Shown piece by piece: positions 1-10,053 of a stretch of 64,000 nt of DNA. Made by a program: the position numbers and the translations under genes. Position 1 is the first letter of the stretch; each line of letters starts with the position of its first letter. The notes under the pieces are model-generated. The model saw only the letters and a program-made list of their open reading frames with translations. It was not told the origin of the DNA and made no database searches. This DNA comes from Umboniibacter marinipuniceus (GTDB lineage: Bacteria > Pseudomonadota > Gammaproteobacteria > Pseudomonadales > DSM-25080). Location of the stretch: positions 1 to 64,000 of the forward strand of contig NZ_REFJ01000007.1 of assembly GCF_003688415.1 (NCBI RefSeq). The letters are read 5' to 3'.

Positions 1-260
1 TTTTTAAGGCGTTTCGCCTAAGTGAAATTACACGCGATACTGCAGCTCTTAGCCAAGACTTCTGACTAGCGACGGGTCACCCCCGTCAAGCAAGGAAATG
101 GATAATAGGCGCATATTGAGCGGATAGCAACCTCGAAAAACCCGATTTACTATAATTACTTACGATCTGCTGCTTGCGATGCGAGCTAACCCCTATAGCG
201 ACACTTAAACACTGATTAAACATTAATCAGAAGCGGTATTTATCGACGTCTGAGTGGTGG
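1..260. other. intergenic window edge, no gene seen
   Basis: No convincing reading frame lies in these bases, which follow the 3' end of the esterase on the minus strand. A short inverted repeat (aggcg/cgcct around position 12) is present but has no T-run on the expected side, so I do not call a terminator. Nothing else is recognisable. Confidence 0.4.
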
Positions 261-1634
261 TTAATTTCTGTTTAAAGCGCTACGAAGCATTCGCATCCGT
301 TCAGCATGCTTAGCCACTTCATTTAAATCACCAATATGATGAAGGCCAATGGTTCGCTCAGTCAGCTCAAATTGACGACCAACGTCAGGAAGCTCGCCCG
401 CAATGATAAATTTAATCCACGCTTCACTCAGCTCATTACCAATGGGATCACCACCGTCGGGTTTTGGCCAGCCTCCGTCGTAGTCCATCAACAACGGCAA
501 CTCTATGCCATGTGGCGCACCGGGCAGATTGCTTTGCAGCACTATTGGAAGGTAATCGAAGTAATAATGATAGGTGGGCAAATTGGTATTCGCATGCGAT
601 TCAGCCATCTCCCAGCCAGAGAGCGCGTAACGGAGCTCACCAAACATCATAGTAAAGGCTATTTCTTGGCTGCCGAAATCTTCCAAGTAGCGCTGGAAAA
701 TGGGCATCGCAGCTTCGCCGAGAAGCGCAAAGACACTTTCGGGTGTGAGGCCGGCAGCAGGAAATACACTCCCATCATAGCTATTGGCCCCAATGACTAG
801 CGGCACTAGCTGCTGCTTTCCCTCTTTGAAGGCGGCAGCGGGTGTCAGTGGCAGAAATTCGTCACCGTAGTAAGGTACCAGAAACCCCGTTACAGCGTTG
901 ACGAGTTGCTCGGCCGGCATATTCGCTTGAGGCGTACCACCGAGGTAGCCGATCACCTCCGTAGAGGCCAATTCTCCGAGCTTAGCCATTGGCCAGGTAC
1001 CGTAACCACTTTGAGAGATGGCACGAGCGAACAACCCCTGGGAGTCAGGACTTGCGAGCAACATCTGTACGGCCATGCCGCCAGCCGATTCGCCGCCAAT
1101 AGTAACATTATTAAGATTACCACCAAGGACGCCGATGTTCCGCTGAGTCCAACGAAGGGCAGCCTGCATATCCGTCAAACTAAAGCCGCCACTAAACTCA
1201 GGCGAATCAATATTGCCCAGAAGCCCTAGACGGTAGTTAGGACTAATGAAGATAATCCCAGAATCGGTAAATCGCTTACTACGATCAACCCAATCATTAC
1301 CGCTCCCCCCCGTAAAGCCACCACCGTGGAACCACACCAGTACCGGCGCATCCGCGGTTACCTGGTTTGGGACGGCGATATTAAGGAACAGGCAGCGCTC
1401 CTCACCCTGAATAGCACCATCATTACCCAACCTTTGTGGACAGCGGGCGCCAAAGCTGCTGTAGCTAGCATTTTCGTCAAAGCTTAACAGCTCGGCGCGT
1501 TCCCAGCGCTTTGCCTCAGCGAATTCGATGCCAAGATAATAGGTAGCACCTTCTTTTTCTAAACCAAGAGGTGACGCTACGGAAACCGAATGTATTATGA
1601 ATAAAAGCAGGACGCTCGTAGCTCGCAGAAACAT
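261..1634 (-). CDS. secreted type-B carboxylesterase
   Basis: This is a carboxylesterase/lipase of the alpha/beta-hydrolase type-B family (COesterase), expected to hydrolyse carboxylic esters in the periplasm or outside the cell. Residues 1-20 form a signal peptide. The oxyanion-hole motif HGGG is at about 103-106 and the nucleophile elbow GESAGG places the catalytic serine at 183. A HG(I)E stretch in the last quarter is the likely catalytic histidine region. The length of 457 aa is slightly short for the family (usually 480-550). Chosen ATG gives a clean signal peptide. It stands alone, with tRNA-Arg upstream on the other strand. The natural substrate cannot be told from sequence. Confidence 0.88.
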   Translation of the reverse strand: MFLRATSVLLLFIIHSVSVASPLGLEKEGATYYLGIEFAEAKRWERAELLSFDENASYSSFGARCPQRLGNDGAIQGEERCLFLNIAVPNQVTADAPVLVWFHGGGFTGGSGNDWVDRSKRFTDSGIIFISPNYRLGLLGNIDSPEFSGGFSLTDMQAALRWTQRNIGVLGGNLNNVTIGGESAGGMAVQMLLASPDSQGLFARAISQSGYGTWPMAKLGELASTEVIGYLGGTPQANMPAEQLVNAVTGFLVPYYGDEFLPLTPAAAFKEGKQQLVPLVIGANSYDGSVFPAAGLTPESVFALLGEAAMPIFQRYLEDFGSQEIAFTMMFGELRYALSGWEMAESHANTNLPTYHYYFDYLPIVLQSNLPGAPHGIELPLLMDYDGGWPKPDGGDPIGNELSEAWIKFIIAGELPDVGRQFELTERTIGLHHIGDLNEVAKHAERMRMLRSALNRN

Positions 1635-1879
1635 GATGATTACCCTTTAGGTGTGCTTAATCTTTTTAGTATTAGGGAAAGAGTGTAAGAAAATTAAGAC
1701 CTAATCAATAGAGCACAGTGATTTTCAACCGGTGTTCGAGCGTAAACTCGCCCCTTTAAGTACAACACTAATTGCCAACTTCGGGTGGACAGCTCGGTCG
1801 TTGTCAGCGATAATCGCCGGCGCTTCGAAGCTGATTTTACAAATTTACTCGACGATCAATTTCACTGAAGCGAAATTAC

Positions 1880-1956
1880 CCGCTCGTAGCTCAGCTGGAT
1901 AGAGTGACGCCCTCCGAAGGCGTAGGTCGCGCGTTCGAATCGCGCCGAGCGGGCCA
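1880..1956 (+). tRNA. tRNA-Arg (anticodon CCG)
   Basis: A 77-nt cloverleaf folds here. The acceptor stem CCGCTCG pairs with CGAGCGG, followed by discriminator G and an encoded CCA. The D-arm begins GCTC. The anticodon stem ACGCC/GGCGT encloses loop CTCCGAA, so the anticodon is CCG, which reads the arginine codon CGG. The T-arm GCGCG-TTCGAAT-CGCGC is perfect. One G-T pair is needed in the D stem. No integrase or att-like repeat is seen beside it. Confidence 0.95.
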
Positions 1957-2120
1957 ATTACACCCTTCTAATTTCGTGATTTTCCGTAAAAACTTCTAAC
2001 TAGCTATCTGTGTAGATCCGAAGAGATTTGGTGGCGACTATCCGCACTACCCTCAATTCTTCAATCGCGAAATCCCTATCTCGACGCCATCACTTTGGCG
2101 CCAATTATTTTATGAAACAC

Positions 2121-2154
2121 AAAAAAATAGGCCAACCATAAACTGATTGACCTA
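2121..2154 (-). terminator. rho-independent terminator of the alkyl-sulfatase
   Basis: Read on the minus strand, just past the alkyl-sulfatase stop codon, TAGGTCAA and TTGGCCTA form an 8-bp stem with one G-U pair, followed by a run of seven T. This fits an intrinsic terminator. Confidence 0.7.
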
Positions 2155-2182
2155 CTTCATTTACAGCAGTGTCGCCGTTACT

Positions 2183-4279
2183 TTATTCACTGGCAGGCAA
2201 CATAACCTCGTGTTCGTAATCGTTGCTGCTGTCGTCGCCCTGACCTGGGTACCCTGCTCCTTTAGTGCCTGGCATGATTTCAAAATAAGGATCGAAATCG
2301 ACCATGCGTTCAGCCAGTTTAGTCAAAATGGATAAGTCTCCAGTGTAGGTGGCTCGGCCATCTTCAATCAACGACTGAAATGATTCCACTCCCATCATAA
2401 CTTTCTCAAGCTCAGAGCGCTGGACGGTTAAATCAAGATCAACGTTATCCGCAGCAAACCCTTCGATGATAGTTAGTGTTGCATTACTTAGCTCCAGAAC
2501 AAACATTTCGCCGTTATCAGGGGTTGAGAAGTTCATGGTGAATGAAAGGTCTTCGGCCTTTTCCGAGTCAAGACGAATCGCTAAAAACTCTAGGAACATC
2601 TGTGTAGACATTGCTTGAATCAAATCAGGTCCCGACGACTTCGATGTGGCTGCTGGCTGAATTCCATCTCGAAGCTCTTTAGCCGCGGCCAAGTATGAGT
2701 TTCGGACGCTGGGACTTTCGTATTGATAACCCAATTGCTCAAAGGTATCCGCTAGTAGATTCTTGGCGGGCTGGTTGTTAGGTTCTGCATAAACGAGCTT
2801 ATTTAGAATTTCCATCCCCAAGAGATACTCACCATTGTTATAGAGCTCTTGCCCCTTGTTGATGATATTGGCCGAGCCACCCATCATCTCAACATACAAT
2901 GGTGCAGAGTCCGCTGGAGAGAGGGGAGTCAATGTTGCAGGGTTGGCATCCCAGTAACCCAAGTAGCGGTTGATCACCGCGCGCGAGTTGTGGAATTCGG
3001 AACCGTGATAGAAGCGGGTTGCCCACTGTTGCTGCAACGAAGTTGGCACCTTGTAAACGTTGTGTATCTCATTAATGGTTACACCGCTATTGGCAAGGTG
3101 TAACACCTGGTTATTCAAATGAGCGTACATATCGCGCTGCGCTCTCATCACCTCTAATATTCGCTCATTACCCCAACGAGGCCAGCTATGCGAAGCGAAC
3201 ATCACGTCTACCTCACCGCCGAATAGATAGATAGCGCGGTTAATTTCCTGTGACCAAGCCAGCGCATCTCGCACAAGCGCGCCTCGTAGCGTGTAGATGT
3301 TATGAATTGTAGCGGTAATGTTCTCAGCTGCCCAAAACGCGTTCCATTCAGGAAAATAGGTATTCATCTCTGACGGAGCTTCAGTGCCAGGGGTGTTTTG
3401 GAATACCATCTTTACCCCATCAATCTCGAGTTCTTCAATGTTGTCACTGATGGTGATAGTTGGTGGAATCAGCGTAGGGTTGCCTGATGCCGCGTTTTTT
3501 CCAATTGAGGAATCCACATGACCAAATGGGCTGGCGGGAAGGACCTGACCATACTGATAATTGGAGCGGCGCATCATTGCAGTGCCAGCGTAGACGTTTT
3601 CAGCAACTGCGTGAGTCATAAAGCCCGAAGGTGCAATAATCTCAGTTTTTCCTGCGTTCACATCCGCTACCGTCGCAACACCCTTGACGCCAGCAAAGTG
3701 GTCGATGTGAGAATGGGAGTAAACTACGGCTACAACCGGACGTTCACCCAGCTGCTCATTAATAAATTGCAATGCGGCTCGTGCCGTTTCCTCAGCAGTA
3801 AGTGGATCGAAAACAATCCAACCGGTGTCGCTCTTGATGAAGGTGATGTTCGCCAGATCGAACCCCCGAACCTGATAGATCTTGTCGGGCATAACCTCAT
3901 ACAAACCGTAGGCCATATTTAAAATAGCTTGGCGCTGAAGTGATGGGTGAATACTGTCGAATTCCTGCCCCTCTTCGAGGAGGAAATCATACTTACCCAT
4001 GTCCCACGCAACTCCGCCTTTATCATTCATGATTTGGCGATAATCAGGCGCTGCAAGAAAGCCCCGCGTATTTTCTTCGATGTCGCGAGTATCCGCAAAA
4101 GGCAGCAGTGCGCGGTGTTGGGCTTGAATGTCCCGAGTGAACTCGGAGGGTGATTTACCCATACTATGGTAATGCGCACTATCTACTTGAGCATTTGAGG
4201 CAAGAGTCTCTATTTGCTCACTCTCACTACACCCCCCCAAAACGAGTAGCGTAGCGAGGGAAACTGTTAATTTGTTCAT
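2183..4279 (-). CDS. alkyl/aryl-sulfatase, metallo-beta-lactamase type, lipoprotein
   Basis: This belongs to the SdsA1/BDS1-type alkyl-sulfatases, which cleave sulfate from primary alkyl sulfates such as SDS using a binuclear zinc centre. The metal motif HSHIDH gives ligands His189, His191, Asp193 and His194. A dimerisation/helical region follows, and residues of about 555-690 form the SCP2-like sterol-carrier domain usual at the C-terminus of this family. The N-terminus has a lipobox (LVLGGC, Cys17), so the protein is probably a lipoprotein anchored facing the periplasm, whereas characterised members are secreted. The length of 698 aa is normal. It is monocistronic with its own terminator downstream. 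Desulfated alcohols could feed fatty-acid metabolism; that is inference. Confidence 0.9.
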   Translation of the reverse strand: MNKLTVSLATLLVLGGCSESEQIETLASNAQVDSAHYHSMGKSPSEFTRDIQAQHRALLPFADTRDIEENTRGFLAAPDYRQIMNDKGGVAWDMGKYDFLLEEGQEFDSIHPSLQRQAILNMAYGLYEVMPDKIYQVRGFDLANITFIKSDTGWIVFDPLTAEETARAALQFINEQLGERPVVAVVYSHSHIDHFAGVKGVATVADVNAGKTEIIAPSGFMTHAVAENVYAGTAMMRRSNYQYGQVLPASPFGHVDSSIGKNAASGNPTLIPPTITISDNIEELEIDGVKMVFQNTPGTEAPSEMNTYFPEWNAFWAAENITATIHNIYTLRGALVRDALAWSQEINRAIYLFGGEVDVMFASHSWPRWGNERILEVMRAQRDMYAHLNNQVLHLANSGVTINEIHNVYKVPTSLQQQWATRFYHGSEFHNSRAVINRYLGYWDANPATLTPLSPADSAPLYVEMMGGSANIINKGQELYNNGEYLLGMEILNKLVYAEPNNQPAKNLLADTFEQLGYQYESPSVRNSYLAAAKELRDGIQPAATSKSSGPDLIQAMSTQMFLEFLAIRLDSEKAEDLSFTMNFSTPDNGEMFVLELSNATLTIIEGFAADNVDLDLTVQRSELEKVMMGVESFQSLIEDGRATYTGDLSILTKLAERMVDFDPYFEIMPGTKGAGYPGQGDDSSNDYEHEVMLPASE

Positions 4280-4575
4280 ATGATAATCCTTTTTGTTTAC
4301 TCATTTTTTTAAAAGATATAGCAATCCACCAGCTATTTACTCGGCAAGCTAACGCTCCCCCCCAACTTGTAAACTCCTCGCAGGCACCTGGCTCATCAAG
4401 ACTAACTTGCTAAACTGACGCATTCAATAGAATACCAAATTACGGACGGCGTATGGCAACTAATTCTGGCTAGCTAATATTGCTTGAAATAAGCTTACCC
4501 ACTACCGTCACTCAAAGCACTAGGTACATAGCCTCAGGCTCACGGCGCTTCGTATCTGCCGAGTTGCGCCCGCCC

Positions 4576-5022
4576 TCAACCAAACACCACCGCTGTTTGC
4601 ACGCCCTTCACTTCCGGATGATTAGTGAGCGTATCGAAAATCCACTCTCGTAATTGCGACGTGTCGGCAAGCGCAACATGCGCTACCACGTCGTAATCAC
4701 CGCCGGTATGGAAGCTCGTCAGCACTTCCTCATGGTCATTAAGAAAACTCAGGAAGCTCATGACCGAGTCGCGAGTATGATGATTTAACAGTATTGAAAC
4801 TAAGACCTGAAGGTGAGCACCTAGCTTGTGTGGATCGACCTCGCAGCGATAGCCGGTGATCACACCGCTTTGCTCTAGCCGCTTTACGCGCTCTAGGGCG
4901 GTAGACGGGGCTACACCCAATTCAGCAGCTAGTTGCTTGTTGGTCATCCTGCCGTCACCGCCGAGTAACTTCAAGATTTTGCCATCTACCGCATCCAAGG
5001 CGCTCATCTTATTATTCCTCAA
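4576..5022 (-). CDS. Lrp/AsnC-family transcriptional regulator
   Basis: At 148 aa this is a full-length Lrp/AsnC regulator. An N-terminal winged HTH (about residues 8-60, with RMTNKQLAAELGVAPST) is followed by an alpha/beta RAM domain that usually binds an amino acid and mediates oligomerisation. It lies 10 bp downstream of the PLP-enzyme gene on the same strand, so the two are very likely one transcript. The obvious inference is that it regulates that enzyme in response to the enzyme's substrate or product. Starting M is followed within a few residues by the HTH, as usual. Confidence 0.92.
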   Translation of the reverse strand: MRNNKMSALDAVDGKILKLLGGDGRMTNKQLAAELGVAPSTALERVKRLEQSGVITGYRCEVDPHKLGAHLQVLVSILLNHHTRDSVMSFLSFLNDHEEVLTSFHTGGDYDVVAHVALADTSQLREWIFDTLTNHPEVKGVQTAVVFG

Positions 5023-5032
5023 ATTAAAAGAC

Positions 5033-6814
5033 CTATGCTAACCGTTTTCTCAGGGATTTTCCTGCCGCTACATGTTGCTCGTACACACGTTTTGTCTCAG
5101 CGAGTAGCAAGGCGTCCATATTATCGATATCAAAGCCACTACTAAATCCCGCACATAATGGGTCAATGTGAATCTTCGCTGCTAAGTAGAAGTGCGCCAT
5201 CAACTCACGAACATCCTCAGTTCCCATCGAGATACGAATGGTCGTGGGGTAAATATTCGCATCACTCAATGCACCGCCTGAGAGCTCAGAATGCGAAGTT
5301 AGCGCGGGGCAAAGCACTAACGTGTTTGTTTGGCCAATACTCACCTGGTGGCTAAAGCACGGCTCTAAGGCATCGAAAAAGCGTTTAAACGCAGCTACTT
5401 CAATGCCCGCGTTTTCAAAATCTACGGTAAACAGCGGCGATGGCAAACCTAGATAATGACTATCCAAAAGTTGTTGGTGATTCGGATGCGTCGGCACGGC
5501 GTTTGCATTCACTCTTACCATTGGATTTGACGCTAAGAACGTAGTAAATACTCGGGTAGCAATGCCCTTGTGCAGCATTCGTTGCTCCAGCGTTTTCATT
5601 CCATTCATGACCTCGGACGCTTTGTCCGCATCAAGGAACGCGCCCTTAATATAATAGACATCCCAGAACATGGTATCCGACCAGTGCACGCCATTAATGG
5701 TCTCACCCTTCGGCATAAACATCGTCTCAATCTTACCGATAACCACTCCCGCCGTGGTAGAACCGCCACCTGATAGATCTTTGGTATAGCTGTGGACCAC
5801 ATAATCAGGCCGCTCAACTGGATTCGCTCGCTGCAGAGGCTGATGCAAGAATGGGGTCGCTAGCGTTGAATCTAGTATGACGCAACTGCCCTCGCGGTGC
5901 GAAATTGCGCAGATAGTGGGCACATCTAACACCATCCCGTGTGGGTTACAGGGCGACTCCAGATAGACATGCAGCTTCGCTTGCTGCAAGCGATCTGCGT
6001 GACGGGCTTTAACATCAAGGATAAAGGCTTCGAAGCTCCTCGCGTCTAGCTCATCAAACCACTCAATTTGAATATCTAGCCGTTGTCGTTGAGCGAAGTA
6101 ATCCACAAGGAGTTGATGAACACCACCGTAAACGTTACGCGAAACAATCAGTACGTCGCCAAGTCGCAACTTATTACTCAAAACACCATCAATCGCCGCC
6201 ATGCCAGAATTATAGTTCCACGCTAGATATTCCTGCGTGTAGGGACCAGCCTCCAAATCCACAATGGCATTGGCAAGCGCGATTGAAGTTGGATTCAGTA
6301 AACGACTGTAGATCTGATGTGTTGGCTCTCGGCCAGTGAAAGCATCATCTACCCACTCTGTACAGGCATAAATGTAGGTAGCCGTCTTAACAACCACTGG
6401 TGTCGCGGAGAACAGGGCGGGGACATTGTCGAAGATGGGATAGCTACCCTTCGATAGCTGAGTAGCGGGCCCGAAATCGAACTGCTGATAAACTGATCGA
6501 AACGGATTCTGTAGGTTGTCCAGCAGTTTTGCCATCTGAAAGGCGAGGAATTTTTTCGCATTGAAATAGCGAATACGATCACTCTGATCGAGCGTTGGTA
6601 AAGTTGCCGACGTGACATCCCAAAGGGATTGAAGATTTCCCTGAGCCTGATAGAGATGATTGGTGGTAGCGATCAACGCTTCACCGTACTCACTCTCCGG
6701 ATTAATACCAAAATGCTGCAACTGCTCTTTCGCTAACTCGAGTGCATTTTGAGCATCGCTGGTCTTACGCAGCGGGGAGAGACTCTTCATTGCTGATAGA
6801 TTATTACTCATCAC
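5033..6814 (-). CDS. PLP-dependent enzyme, Cys/Met metabolism family, with N-terminal extension
   Basis: The core (about residues 150-570) is a fold-type I PLP enzyme of the Cys/Met metabolism family (cystathionine gamma-synthase, methionine gamma-lyase and relatives). It has the substrate-loop signature YSRLLNPT at 169-176 and the PLP lysine at 345 in HSYTKDLSGGG. At 593 aa it is about 190 residues longer than typical members. Much of the excess is a helical N-terminus of about 130 residues that I cannot assign to a domain. The standard lysine context (S-x-T-K-Y-x-x-G-H) is altered to TKDLSGGG, so the exact reaction is uncertain. It is followed by an Lrp-family regulator in the same transcript, suggesting amino-acid catabolism. 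Confidence 0.82.
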   Translation of the reverse strand: MMSNNLSAMKSLSPLRKTSDAQNALELAKEQLQHFGINPESEYGEALIATTNHLYQAQGNLQSLWDVTSATLPTLDQSDRIRYFNAKKFLAFQMAKLLDNLQNPFRSVYQQFDFGPATQLSKGSYPIFDNVPALFSATPVVVKTATYIYACTEWVDDAFTGREPTHQIYSRLLNPTSIALANAIVDLEAGPYTQEYLAWNYNSGMAAIDGVLSNKLRLGDVLIVSRNVYGGVHQLLVDYFAQRQRLDIQIEWFDELDARSFEAFILDVKARHADRLQQAKLHVYLESPCNPHGMVLDVPTICAISHREGSCVILDSTLATPFLHQPLQRANPVERPDYVVHSYTKDLSGGGSTTAGVVIGKIETMFMPKGETINGVHWSDTMFWDVYYIKGAFLDADKASEVMNGMKTLEQRMLHKGIATRVFTTFLASNPMVRVNANAVPTHPNHQQLLDSHYLGLPSPLFTVDFENAGIEVAAFKRFFDALEPCFSHQVSIGQTNTLVLCPALTSHSELSGGALSDANIYPTTIRISMGTEDVRELMAHFYLAAKIHIDPLCAGFSSGFDIDNMDALLLAETKRVYEQHVAAGKSLRKRLA

Positions 6815-6892
6815 TTCACCTTCTTTTTATTCTAATGAAATATATATTTACCGAATAAAGTATAGGCAAAAGGACAGATCAACAATATTTTT

Positions 6893-6909
6893 ACCTAGTT
6901 AGTCTAGGT
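6893..6909. promoter_or_regulatory. inverted repeat in divergent promoter region
   Basis: ACCTAG-TTAGT-CTAGGT is a perfect 6-bp inverted repeat with a 5-bp spacer. It lies between the divergent PLP-enzyme and Old Yellow Enzyme genes, where an operator would be expected. The binding protein is unknown. The adjacent Lrp-type regulator is one candidate; this is inference from position only. Confidence 0.35.
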
Positions 6910-7023
6910 GCGTCGGATAAATAGACAAGCACGACATACCCTTCGGTAATAGACTAAGCCAATTTTTTTGCAGAACATGTAGAATGCTTCGTCATCATGA
7001 TGAGATGAATCTAAGGAATCACA

Positions 7024-8127
7024 ATGTCTTCAAGTACTTCACTATTTAAGCCGGTTCAACTTGGACCGCTCGCCCTAAAAAACGCCATTGTTATGGCACC
7101 TATGACCCGTAGCTTCTCACCGGGCGGTGTTCCCAACCAGCTGGTGATCGATTACTACCGTCGGCGTGCTGAAAATGAGGTAGGCCTAATCATTACCGAG
7201 GGAACCGTAGTGAATCATGAAGGTGCCAATGGGTATCCGAATGTGCCGCATTTTTACGGCCAGGGCCTCGACGGCTGGAAGGAGGTTGTTGATGCGGTGC
7301 ATGCTGCCGGCGGGAAAATTGCTCCTCAGCTTTGGCATGTGGGTAATGTTCGCCGCAAAGGCGTAGAGCCGGTTCCAGAAGCGCCGGCATATGGGCCTTC
7401 CCAAGTTGAAAAAGATGGCGAAATTATTATCAAAGGCATGTCACAGGAAGATATCAATGAAGTTGTGTCGGCGTTCGCTCAAGCGGCGGCTGATGCTAAG
7501 TCATTGGGGTTTGATGCGATTGAACTACATGGCGCACATGGTTATTTGATTGACCAGTTCTTCTGGGCTGGCAGCAACAAACGAACCGACAGCTACGGCG
7601 GTGACTTGGAGGCACGCTCTAAGTTCGCTCGCGAAGTGATTGCCGCATGCCGTGTTGCGGTAGGTCCAGAATTCCCAATTATCTTCCGCTGGTCACAGTG
7701 GAAACAACAAGATTACACCGCTCGTCTATGCGAGACGCCAGAAGAACTCCAAGCTTTCCTTCAGGGACTTGTTGATGCCGGGGCTGATATTCTTCACTGC
7801 AGCACTCGCCGTTTTTGGGTGGAAGAGTTTGAAGGATCCAATCTTAACCTGGCCGGCTGGGCGAAGAAATTAGTGGACGTTCCAGTGATCACTGTAGGAA
7901 GTGTTGGCCTCAACTCAGACTTCTTAGAGTATATGATAGAAAACGATTCAACCGCCGAGACACACGGAGTTGATGAACTGTGTGAGCGCTTGGACGCGGG
8001 AGAGTTTGATGCCGTGGCCGTAGGTAGAGCGCTTATTGCGGATCCAGAATGGGCAACAAAGCTGCGTGATGGTCGCTTCGATGAAATCGTCGGATTTAAT
8101 CGTGAGCAGTTGAAGAGTCTGGTGTAA
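7024..8127 (+). CDS. Old Yellow Enzyme family NADH:flavin oxidoreductase
   Basis: This 367-aa protein is an FMN-dependent TIM-barrel ene-reductase of the OYE family (NemA/XenB relatives), reducing activated C=C bonds or nitro compounds with NAD(P)H. It begins with the family signature LFKPVQLGPLALKNAIVMAPMTR. The substrate-anion-binding residues lie in ELHGAHGYLIDQF (His-x-x-His), and the FMN phosphate loop is the late VGRALIADPEWA segment. AAGGAATC about 5 bases upstream supports the ATG. It is transcribed alone, divergent from the PLP enzyme. No NemR-type regulator is adjacent. The physiological substrate is not evident. Confidence 0.93.
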   Translation: MSSSTSLFKPVQLGPLALKNAIVMAPMTRSFSPGGVPNQLVIDYYRRRAENEVGLIITEGTVVNHEGANGYPNVPHFYGQGLDGWKEVVDAVHAAGGKIAPQLWHVGNVRRKGVEPVPEAPAYGPSQVEKDGEIIIKGMSQEDINEVVSAFAQAAADAKSLGFDAIELHGAHGYLIDQFFWAGSNKRTDSYGGDLEARSKFAREVIAACRVAVGPEFPIIFRWSQWKQQDYTARLCETPEELQAFLQGLVDAGADILHCSTRRFWVEEFEGSNLNLAGWAKKLVDVPVITVGSVGLNSDFLEYMIENDSTAETHGVDELCERLDAGEFDAVAVGRALIADPEWATKLRDGRFDEIVGFNREQLKSLV

Positions 8128-8145
8128 CAGCCAACGGCTCTTGAA

Positions 8146-8179
8146 ATCAATCTAGGCAACGAATGCTGCCTAGATTGAT
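8146..8179. terminator. hairpin between convergent genes
   Basis: ATCAATCTAGGCA and TGCCTAGATTGAT form a perfect 13-bp stem around an 8-base loop. It lies between the convergent OYE and ABC-F genes and may end both transcripts. The following T-run is weak (ACGGTTT), so this is an imperfect intrinsic terminator. Confidence 0.6.
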
Positions 8180-8239
8180 ACGGTTTACTCAATGCTAGTC
8201 ACGTAATTTGGACTAGATGCCCGCCAAGCTCAGACTTTC

Positions 8240-9835
8240 TTAAAACTCGGCGTTCTGACTTGATAAGTACTCGTCATAAGTACCTTGAAAATCCACCACA
8301 GAGTGATCTTTGATTTCAATGATCCGCGTAGCCAAGCTAGAAACAAATTCTCGGTCATGGCTCACAAACACTAAGGTTCCTTCAAACCCTAGCAGGCCCA
8401 TATTCAGCGCTTCGATGGACTCCATATCTAAGTGGTTAGTTGGCTCATCCATGATCAGTACATTGATGTCTAACATCATCATCTTGCCGAATAGCAGACG
8501 GTTTTTTTCACCACCAGAACAGACGGAAACCTTTTTGTTAATGTCGTCAGAACTAAAGAGCAAACGACCTAGCATGGCTCTTACCGCAAGATCATCATGC
8601 TTCGGCGTACGCCATTGCGACATCCATTCAAATAGCGTCAAGTCGTTACTAAAGTGCTCAGTAACATCCTGAGGAACATAACCAATTTCCGCGTTTTCTG
8701 CCCACTTAACGGTACCCTGTTGCGGACTAAGCTCGCCCATCAAACAGCGAAGCAGCGTAGTTTTACCGGCTCCGTTTTCTCCAATTACCGCGATTTTTGC
8801 TCCAGCTTCAATGATCGCACTACCTTTTGAAAACAACAGTCCTTCTTCGTAGCCATGCCCTACATTCTCAAGTTCCAGTGCTAGTCGGTGTAGTTTTTTG
8901 TGCTGTTCGAAACGAATAAACGGCGTTTGGCGACTCGACGGCTTGATATCTTCTAACTGAATCTTATCAATTTTCTTAGCACGCGACGTCGCCTGCTTCG
9001 CTTTCGACGCGTTTGCGCTGAATCGCGCGACAAATGCCTTTAGCTCGGCGATTTCAGCTGATTTCTTAGCGTTATCCGCATACATCTGCTGGCGCTTCAT
9101 GGTTGACGCTTCCATAAAGGCATCATAGTTACCCGGATAGACGCGAAGTTCACCGTAATCGATATCCGCCATGTGGGTACATACCGAATTCAAAAAGTGC
9201 CGATCGTGCGAGATAATAATCATGGTGCACTTACGCTCATTTAACACGTTAGATAGCCAACCAATGGTATGAATATCCAAGTTGTTGGTTGGCTCATCAA
9301 GTAGTAGCACGTCTGGATCTGCAAAGAGCGCCTGAGCTAAAAGAACACGCACCTTTAGTCCCGGAGCGACTTCGCTCATTGGGCCGAAATGATAACTTTC
9401 CTCAATACCCGCTTGGATAAGAATCTCACCGGCGCGACTCTCTGCGCTATAGCCGTCAAGTTCCATGAATTGTGTTTCAAGGTCGGCCACCAGCATTCCC
9501 TCTTCTTCACTCATTTCGGGAAGGGAGTAGATACGATCGCGCTCGCTCTTAACTTTCCACAGCTCAGCATCACCTTGAATAACGGCGTCAACCACACTGA
9601 ATGATTCGTAGGCAAACTGATCCTGACTTAGCACCCCTAAGGTGCAGCCTGGTTCAAATGAGACGTTTCCGGCGCTGGGCGCGAGCTCGCCGCTCAGAAT
9701 CTTCATGAAGGTGGATTTCCCGCAACCATTGGCACCAATAAGACCATAGCGATTGCCATTGCCAAATTTCGCTGAGATATTTTCAAATAACGGTTTGGCA
9801 CCAAACTGCATGGTGATGTTTGCGGTAGTAATCAA
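8240..9835 (-). CDS. ybiT: ABC-F family ATPase, YbiT type
   Basis: Two ABC ATPase domains in one chain without membrane segments mark an ABC-F protein, a ribosome-associated translation factor. The closeness to E. coli YbiT is visible over the whole length, for example [29 protein letters not shown] and [17 protein letters not shown] in the inter-domain linker. Both Walker A motifs, both signature motifs and both DEPTN Walker B motifs are present. I place the start at a TTG (9835) rather than 30 bases upstream. An AAGGAA lies 6 bases before it, and the resulting 531-aa protein [12 protein letters not shown] matches the E. coli start and length (530 aa). Its exact ribosomal role is not settled in the family. 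Confidence 0.92.
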   Translation of the reverse strand: MITTANITMQFGAKPLFENISAKFGNGNRYGLIGANGCGKSTFMKILSGELAPSAGNVSFEPGCTLGVLSQDQFAYESFSVVDAVIQGDAELWKVKSERDRIYSLPEMSEEEGMLVADLETQFMELDGYSAESRAGEILIQAGIEESYHFGPMSEVAPGLKVRVLLAQALFADPDVLLLDEPTNNLDIHTIGWLSNVLNERKCTMIIISHDRHFLNSVCTHMADIDYGELRVYPGNYDAFMEASTMKRQQMYADNAKKSAEIAELKAFVARFSANASKAKQATSRAKKIDKIQLEDIKPSSRQTPFIRFEQHKKLHRLALELENVGHGYEEGLLFSKGSAIIEAGAKIAVIGENGAGKTTLLRCLMGELSPQQGTVKWAENAEIGYVPQDVTEHFSNDLTLFEWMSQWRTPKHDDLAVRAMLGRLLFSSDDINKKVSVCSGGEKNRLLFGKMMMLDINVLIMDEPTNHLDMESIEALNMGLLGFEGTLVFVSHDREFVSSLATRIIEIKDHSVVDFQGTYDEYLSSQNAEF

Positions 9836-10053
9836 AGGGAGTTCCTTGTAGGTGAGCACCAACAAAATCGATTTGTGGCGAAACCAAAAATAAATGTGGC
9901 GCCACTATACGGATAGCAGCACCGTTGAACAAGTGAGCAGTTATCGTTAGTTGCTTAGGTGATTCGCATACATTATGAGGAATACGAGCTGAGAAAGCTC
10001 AATGAAGTTGGCAATACGGTAGGCAGCGGAGCGCGCCACCGCGCTGGCTTGCG

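Noticed and set aside
2147-2335. Short plus-strand frame near the alkyl-sulfatase end
   Set aside because: Almost wholly antisense to the sulfatase coding end and its terminator; no ribosome site.
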